Source: Moryella indoligenes (GTDB lineage Bacteria > Bacillota > Clostridia > Lachnospirales > Lachnospiraceae). From it: DNA of 64,000 nt. The stretch is taken from assembly GCF_030812885.1 (NCBI RefSeq), contig NZ_JAUSTO010000005.1, positions 62,001 to 126,000 of the forward strand, given 5' to 3'. The translations under genes and the position numbers were made by a program. Below the pieces are notes generated by a model. The model did not search any database. It was not told the DNA's origin and saw only the letters and a program-made list of their open reading frames with translations. This document shows positions 58,825-64,000 of the stretch, in pieces (position 1 is the first letter of the stretch; the number at the start of each line of letters is the position of its first letter).

Positions 58825-60738
58825 ATGAAAGAAATCAAAGACCCCAAAAAGAACTGGCTGTACTACTATCTCATCGTCATGCTGATTATGCTGGTGGTAA
58901 ACGCAATCGTCGTACCTCATATTCAGTCCGCCTCGATCAAAGAGGTCTCCTACAATGTTTTTATGGATCTGACCGAGCAGAAAAAAATCAATCAGGTACA
59001 GATTGACAGCAACCAGATCCTCTTTACGGAGTCAGGAAGCGACAGTGTCTACAAGACCGGCCTCGTCAACGATCCGGATCTGACACAGCGTCTCTACGAC
59101 GCAGGAGTTGATTTCCGCACCGATATTCAGAAGGTCAGCACGCCGCTGGAGCGCTTTCTCTGGAGCTGGGTGTTCCCCATCCTCATCTTCTACGCGCTCG
59201 GTCAGTGGATGAGCCGCAAGCTGATGAGCCGCATGGGCGGCGGAAGTAATTCCATGATGTTTGGCATGGGGAAATCCAATGCCAAGATTTATGTTCACTC
59301 CACAGAGGGCATACGCTTTGATGATGTGGCAGGTGAGGACGAGGCAAAGGAAAGCCTTCAGGAGATTATCCAGTACCTGAAAGACCCCGCGCAGTACACT
59401 GCGATTGGCGCTCAGATGCCGAAGGGCATACTGCTGGTCGGCCCTCCCGGAACCGGAAAGACCATGCTGGCAAAGGCCGTCGCCGGTGAGAGCAATGTCC
59501 CATTCTTCTCTATCTCCGGCTCCGAGTTTGTGGAGATGTTTGTCGGCATGGGCGCCTCAAAGGTGCGGGATCTCTTCACACAGGCGAAGGAGAAGGCTCC
59601 CTGCATAGTCTTTATTGATGAGATCGATGCGATCGGTCAGAAACGAAGCTCCGGCTCCTTCGGAGGAAATGATGAGCGCGAGCAGACGCTGAACCAGCTG
59701 CTCACCGAAATGGATGGCTTTGAAGGAAATACAGGCGTCATCATTCTCGCCGCGACCAACCGGCCGGAATCTCTGGATCCCGCACTGCTGCGTCCCGGCC
59801 GCTTCGACCGCCGCATCCCTGTGGAGCTTCCGGATCTGAAGGGCCGCGAGGAGATCCTCAAGGTTCACGCAAAGAAAATCCGCCTGAGCGACAATGTGAA
59901 CCTTCACACCATCGCCCGTATGGCAAGCGGCGCCTCCGGCGCCGAGCTGGCAAATATTATCAATGAAGCTGCGCTTCGTGCGGTTCGCGCCGGAAGAAAG
60001 GTTGCAAATCAATCCGACTTAGAGGAGAGCGTTGAGACTGTCATCGCCGGGTATCAGAAGAAAAATGCGGTACTGACCGACAAGGAAAAATGCACAGTCG
60101 CCTACCACGAGATCGGTCATGCGCTGGTCGCTGCGATGCAGTCCAATTCCGCACCGGTTCAGAAGATCACCATCATCCCCCGCACCTCCGGCGCACTCGG
60201 CTACACGCTTCAGGTTGAGGAACAGGACAAATACCTGCTCTCTAAGGAAGAGATACTGAACAAGATCTGTACCCTCACAGCCGGCCGCGCAGCGGAGGAG
60301 GTCGCCTTCGGCGTCATCACCACCGGGGCCTCCAACGATATTGAGCAGGCAACCAAGCTGGCCCGCGCCATGATCACCCAGTACGGCATGGACGATGATT
60401 TCGGCATGGTGCAGCTGTCTCAGCGAAACAGCCGCTACCTGGGCGATGAGGCCAGCACCACCTGCGCATCCAAGACGCTCGAGGACATTGACCGCCGCGT
60501 CATCGCCCTCATTAAGAAACAGCACGACCATGCAATCTCACTCCTTGAGAAAAACAGAGACAAGCTGAATGAGCTCTCTCAGTTCCTCTACGAAAAGGAG
60601 ACCATCACCGGCGAGCAGTTTATGGAAATTCTGAATCGTCCCTCCGCCTACGCAAACCTCGCAGAGGGCGAGACACTCGCAGGCGCTCCCGCCTCCGCTC
60701 CGCTGGAGGTCGAGAGTGACGGCATACAGGGGATATAA
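58825..60738 (+). CDS. ftsH: ATP-dependent zinc metalloprotease FtsH
   Basis: This 637-aa membrane AAA+ protease degrades misassembled membrane and regulatory proteins. Two membrane segments (about 11-31 and 110-130) flank a small extracytoplasmic domain. The AAA domain has Walker A GPPGTGKT (from 206), Walker B CIVFIDEIDAIG and the second region of homology (ATNRPESLDPALLRPGRFDR). The protease has HEIGH (His428, Glu429, His432). The ATG at 58825 follows AAGGAGG; an open stretch upstream is not supported. It is monocistronic here. A TGC-TATAAC about 70 bases upstream is a weak extended -10 promoter candidate. Confidence 0.97.
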   Translation: MKEIKDPKKNWLYYYLIVMLIMLVVNAIVVPHIQSASIKEVSYNVFMDLTEQKKINQVQIDSNQILFTESGSDSVYKTGLVNDPDLTQRLYDAGVDFRTDIQKVSTPLERFLWSWVFPILIFYALGQWMSRKLMSRMGGGSNSMMFGMGKSNAKIYVHSTEGIRFDDVAGEDEAKESLQEIIQYLKDPAQYTAIGAQMPKGILLVGPPGTGKTMLAKAVAGESNVPFFSISGSEFVEMFVGMGASKVRDLFTQAKEKAPCIVFIDEIDAIGQKRSSGSFGGNDEREQTLNQLLTEMDGFEGNTGVIILAATNRPESLDPALLRPGRFDRRIPVELPDLKGREEILKVHAKKIRLSDNVNLHTIARMASGASGAELANIINEAALRAVRAGRKVANQSDLEESVETVIAGYQKKNAVLTDKEKCTVAYHEIGHALVAAMQSNSAPVQKITIIPRTSGALGYTLQVEEQDKYLLSKEEILNKICTLTAGRAAEEVAFGVITTGASNDIEQATKLARAMITQYGMDDDFGMVQLSQRNSRYLGDEASTTCASKTLEDIDRRVIALIKKQHDHAISLLEKNRDKLNELSQFLYEKETITGEQFMEILNRPSAYANLAEGETLAGAPASAPLEVESDGIQGI

Positions 60739-60766
60739 GCATCATCCAGCTATACGCGCGTACCCT

Positions 60767-61480
60767 CTATTTTTGATTGAGAACCTGTTCCAGCCCTTCC
60801 ATCCTCAGGTTCAGCACCAGCTCCTCCGGAAATCGTGCAGTCTCCATGAGCTCGATGCTTCGCGCAAAGTTTCCTATATAGCTGCAGTGATGCGCATCTG
60901 TTCCGCAGAGAACCGGGCAGCCGAAGCGCTCACAGAAAGACAGCATGGTGAGCAGGTTTTCACGGACTCCCGTTCGCACAGAAGCCGGATCCAATGAGGA
61001 CTCGTTCAGTTCCAGCGCCACACCGTGACGCAACGCCTGCTTCACCAGCTCCTCATAATCCAGAGGATAGGCAGAATCATCCGGATGCCCGATAATCTTC
61101 ACACAGGGATTCTTCATCGCCCCCAGATAGGCGCGCATATTCTGTCCGACATCTCCCGGCTTCAGGCACCAGCTGTGCAGGCTTGCAATGATGTAATCCA
61201 CTCTGGACATCGTCTTTTCACCGATATCCAGTCTGCCCTCAAAGTCACAGATATTTGCCTCGATTCCACAGCATACCTTCATCCCCCGGTACTCTCTCGG
61301 CAGTACGCGGAAGTGCTGGAAATACAGCTCCGATGGTCCGCCCTCGATTGCCGGGCCGTGGTCAGAAAATCCATAGGCCCTGAGCCCCAATTCATACGCA
61401 TACTGAATATTCTCCTGAATGGTGCTGTATGCGTGGCCACTGGCAATGGTATGCGTGTGCAGATCAAAGAGCGGCTTCAT
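60767..61480 (-). CDS. PHP-domain phosphatase (YcdX-like)
   Basis: This 237-aa PHP-fold hydrolase has FDLHTHTIASGHAYSTI at the N-terminus (His8, His10, His16), FSDHGPA, CGIEANI and the C-terminal VLCGTDAHHCSYIG, the layout of the trinuclear-zinc YcdX phosphatases. The substrate is unknown. Its ATG overlaps the ATP-binding protein stop by four bases (ATGA) with GGAGG just upstream, so it is translationally coupled to an ABC importer; perhaps it dephosphorylates the imported compound. It converges on ftsH with a 28-base gap. Confidence 0.87.
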   Translation of the reverse strand: MKPLFDLHTHTIASGHAYSTIQENIQYAYELGLRAYGFSDHGPAIEGGPSELYFQHFRVLPREYRGMKVCCGIEANICDFEGRLDIGEKTMSRVDYIIASLHSWCLKPGDVGQNMRAYLGAMKNPCVKIIGHPDDSAYPLDYEELVKQALRHGVALELNESSLDPASVRTGVRENLLTMLSFCERFGCPVLCGTDAHHCSYIGNFARSIELMETARFPEELVLNLRMEGLEQVLNQK

Positions 61481-62592
61481 AGCACCTCCAGCGTCCCGAT
61501 TCCGATATTTCTCCTGCTTTCCGCGTCAAAGAGCAGAATCTTATCTCCGGTAAACGAAAGCGCCACCTCCTGATCCACGCTGTAATCCACGCTTCCGAAC
61601 GCGACGACAGAGATCAGCTTCTCTCCAAGCCTGAGCTTCACCGTTGTCTCCATGCCCGTGGGCAGGGTCGTGTAGACCTTTGCTCTCAGCGCTCCCTGAT
61701 CGGAAATTTCTATGTGTTCCGGACGCACCCCCAGTATCACCTGCTCGCCGCAGGGCTGCAGCTCTGTCTCCGCATGAAAGCGCAGCTGCTTCCCGCAGCA
61801 TTCCATGATGCCGCAGTCTGCACTCTCCCTCCGAATCGGGAGCTGAATGAGATTGATCGAAGGATTCCCCATGAAATCCGCGACAAAAATATTTTGAGGA
61901 CGATTATAGATCTCAAAGGGTGGTGCGTACTGCTGCAGCACGCCGCCCTCGATCAAACAAACCTTTGTCGACAGCGTCATGGCCTCCAGCTGATCGTGCG
62001 TAACATAAATAAAAGTGGAATTGGTGTCGATATGCAGACGCTTCAGCTCTGTCCGCATGTCACCGCGAAGCTTTGCATCCAGATTGGACAGCGGCTCATC
62101 CATGAAGAGCACACGGGGTTTCGGCGCCAACGTTCGGGCGATCGCTACTCTCTGCTGCTGTCCGCCCGAGAGCTCTGCCGGATAACGGGAAGCAAACTCC
62201 TCTATTTTCAGCATGACCAGAAGCTCCCTGATGCGCTCGTCTATTCTGTCTCTGCTCCACTTCAGGTTCTCCAGTCCAAAGGCGATATTCTTATAGACTG
62301 TCATATGCGGCCACAGGGCATAGTTCTGAAATAAAAAACCGATATCGCGCTTATCCGGAGGAAGGTTGATGCCTCGCTCCGCATCAAACACCGGAACACC
62401 GTCTATCGTGATGGTTCCGGAGCTCGGCGTCTCCAGGCCGGCGATCATGCGGAGCGTCGTCGTCTTTCCGCAGCCCGATGGACCCAGCAGCGTAATAAAT
62501 GCTCTGTCCTCAATCTCCATATTGAGTTCCTTCACTGCGACAAATCCGTCTCCGAATTTTTTTGTAACGTTTTTTAAGATGATCTCTGACAT
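61477..62592 (-). CDS. ABC importer ATP-binding protein (FbpC/PotA-like)
   Basis: This 371-aa ATPase has Walker A GPSGCGKTT (37-45), Q-loop LFQNYALWPHM, signature LSGGQQQR, Walker B RVLFMDEPLSNLD and switch VTHD, and a C-terminal TOBE domain (about 290-370). The pattern is that of FbpC/PotA/PhnT-type importers for iron(III), polyamines or aminoethylphosphonate. It follows the permease gene by one base and overlaps the PHP phosphatase by four. The substrate-binding protein is not in the window, probably upstream past the right edge. Confidence 0.92.
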   Translation of the reverse strand: MSEIILKNVTKKFGDGFVAVKELNMEIEDRAFITLLGPSGCGKTTTLRMIAGLETPSSGTITIDGVPVFDAERGINLPPDKRDIGFLFQNYALWPHMTVYKNIAFGLENLKWSRDRIDERIRELLVMLKIEEFASRYPAELSGGQQQRVAIARTLAPKPRVLFMDEPLSNLDAKLRGDMRTELKRLHIDTNSTFIYVTHDQLEAMTLSTKVCLIEGGVLQQYAPPFEIYNRPQNIFVADFMGNPSINLIQLPIRRESADCGIMECCGKQLRFHAETELQPCGEQVILGVRPEHIEISDQGALRAKVYTTLPTGMETTVKLRLGEKLISVVAFGSVDYSVDQEVALSFTGDKILLFDAESRRNIGIGTLEVL

Positions 62593-62593
62593 A

Positions 62594-64000
62594 TCAGTTG
62601 CCCCCTATTCCTTTGTCTATCGAAGCGCCGGTGATTTTATTAACTGTAAAGTTGATGATCAGCACCAATATGATGATCAGAAGATTGATCGCATTTCCAT
62701 ACTGACTCGCCCCTTTCTCGCTGTACGCCATCAGGATGGTGGTGAGTGTCTGTGTCTTCGCGCTGGCCAGCATTACAAAGAGCGAGAGCTCTCTCATGCA
62801 GGAGACAAATGGGAGGAGAAAACCGGAGATAATACTTGCCTTCTGAATCGGGATAATGATTTTCAGCATGCGCTTTGACCACGGCACCCCGTACACCATT
62901 GCTGCCTCTTCGATCTCAGGGGACAGCTGCAGCATGGAATTAATTCCCGCCCTGGAGGCAAAGGGAAGATACTTCACCGTGCCCACAATAATGAGAATCA
63001 GCAGGGAGTTTGCCAAAAATGAGACGTTGGTTGAAATCGCAAGATAGATGGCGCTGAACGCCATGGAAGGAATCAGATATGGAAAAAAGGACAGTCCGCT
63101 GACATAATTCGCAAGTCTGCTCCCCCTTCTGCGCACAACCGCATAGCCGATGATGATACCGCAGCCCCCGGCAAGCAGTGCACAGATTGTCGAGAGCAGC
63201 AGAGAATTCTGCGCCGCCTTCCACACAAGCTTTTCCCTCAGGATTCCGGCGGTTCCTGCCGCGAGAGTGGAGACGCTCCCCTCCGCCCCAATCCAGTAGT
63301 TGAGCGTCATATTGGAGAGAGAATAATCTCCCGCCCTGATAATAAGCGACTCCAGGGCAAAGGAAATCAGCGGTGCAATACAGACAAACACCATGAGAAT
63401 TTCTAACACCGCCGCAATCACATAGCGCCCTGATTTCAGATCTACCAGAGATATCTGAGAGGACTTTCCGGTGACAGTTGTGTAGGACTGGCGTTTTCCT
63501 GTCATCAGGTTATTGATGAGCAGCACCAGAGAGCCGCTCGCCACCATGAACATTGCGATGATATATGCCTGTCCGATCGCGCTGGTCTGCATCATCTTCA
63601 TCTTTGTTGTCAGCACAAAAAAATTGACCGGAGAACCGAGATAGACTGGTACCGCATAGGAGCCCATGACACTCGCGAACACCAATAGAAAGGTGGAAAG
63701 AATCGCTGGCTTTACAATGGGCAGGGTGATGCAGCGGAAGATGCGGTTTCTCGGCGTCTTCAGCACCGTCGCCGCCTCCTCCAGATTGGCATCCATATTG
63801 CGGAGAATTCCACCAATGAAAATGTAGGCGAAGGGCGCGTAGTGCAGTCCGCTCACAATCACAAGCGGAAACAATCCATAAACAAACCACTCCGGCGCGC
63901 ACCAGCCTGTCAGGGAGTAGACAAACCCTTTTACGCCCGTTCCGACATTCGGATTCTGGAACATATTGATCCAGAACAGTGCGAGCGTCCATGAAGGGAG
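62594..64000 (-). CDS. ABC importer permease (FbpB-like), 5' truncated by window edge
   Basis: This permease has two binding-protein-dependent transport modules (FbpB arrangement) in one chain. The first module has EEAATVLKTPRNRIFRCITLP, the EAA loop; the second has EEAAMVYGVPWSKRMLKII. At least ten membrane segments are visible. The frame remains open to the right edge (translation LPSWTLALFWIN before the first in-window ATG), so the gene starts outside the window. It is the partner of the adjacent ATP-binding protein. The substrate is unknown; iron(III), a polyamine or a phospho-compound are options. Confidence 0.9.
   Translation of the reverse strand, partial: LPSWTLALFWINMFQNPNVGTGVKGFVYSLTGWCAPEWFVYGLFPLVIVSGLHYAPFAYIFIGGILRNMDANLEEAATVLKTPRNRIFRCITLPIVKPAILSTFLLVFASVMGSYAVPVYLGSPVNFFVLTTKMKMMQTSAIGQAYIIAMFMVASGSLVLLINNLMTGKRQSYTTVTGKSSQISLVDLKSGRYVIAAVLEILMVFVCIAPLISFALESLIIRAGDYSLSNMTLNYWIGAEGSVSTLAAGTAGILREKLVWKAAQNSLLLSTICALLAGGCGIIIGYAVVRRRGSRLANYVSGLSFFPYLIPSMAFSAIYLAISTNVSFLANSLLILIIVGTVKYLPFASRAGINSMLQLSPEIEEAAMVYGVPWSKRMLKIIIPIQKASIISGFLLPFVSCMRELSLFVMLASAKTQTLTTILMAYSEKGASQYGNAINLLIIILVLIINFTVNKITGASIDKGIGGN

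Overview
The window comes from a low-to-mid GC Firmicute, most likely a Lachnospiraceae-type anaerobic clostridium. The clues are the clostridial order of the core operons, pyruvate:ferredoxin oxidoreductase, the ackA/pta pair, NCS2 permeases, VanW and CarD proteins, consensus SigA promoters and strong Shine-Dalgarno sites. The genus cannot be fixed from sequence alone.

Region 1 (about 0.9-19.5 kb, minus strand) is housekeeping. Transcription runs ackA, pta; then rpmF-plsX-acpP-rnc-smc-ftsY-clc behind a consensus promoter; then ylxM-ffh-rpsP-khpA-rimM-trmD behind another; then rplS with its own promoter and terminator; then lepB-rbgA-rnhB-yraN-pgeF. It covers acetate formation, phospholipid and acyl-carrier supply, protein targeting (Ffh, FtsY, LepB), ribosome and tRNA maturation and chromosome condensation. 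A truncated ABC transporter gene enters at the left edge on the plus strand.

Region 2 (about 19.6-33.1 kb) starts with tmcAL (plus) and then looks accessory and more AT-rich by eye. Two tandem NCS2 purine-type permeases and a CitAB/DcuSR-like two-component system form a block flanked by two diverged copies of one junction sequence, tmcAL 3' end plus DUF1667-gene 3' end. This suggests the block was placed between two formerly adjacent convergent genes. Next is a glycerol operon (DeoR regulator, EutH-family transporter, glpK, GlpA-like dehydrogenase, FAD oxidoreductase, DUF1667 protein) in which EutH stands where a glycerol facilitator is expected.

Region 3 (about 33.3-46.6 kb) holds a MacAB-like ABC exporter operon, a CarD regulator, a compact array of palindromic tandem repeats, the PFL/ACT pair, walJ-coaE-polA, an orphan zf-HC2 membrane protein with an RsiV-like lipoprotein, tRNA-Leu(CAA) and a remnant of a gamma-glutamyltransferase gene.

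Region 4 (about 46.7-64 kb) holds nifJ, a VanW protein, a PHP phosphoesterase, an EF-G paralogue with an altered G4 motif, tyrA-aroA, tRNA-Val(CAC), ftsH, and an FbpBC-like importer translationally coupled to a second PHP phosphatase. The importer permease runs off the right edge.

No insertion sequence, transposase, CRISPR array, rRNA or replication origin was seen. All motif and repeat statements come from reading the sequence by eye; no database search was possible.
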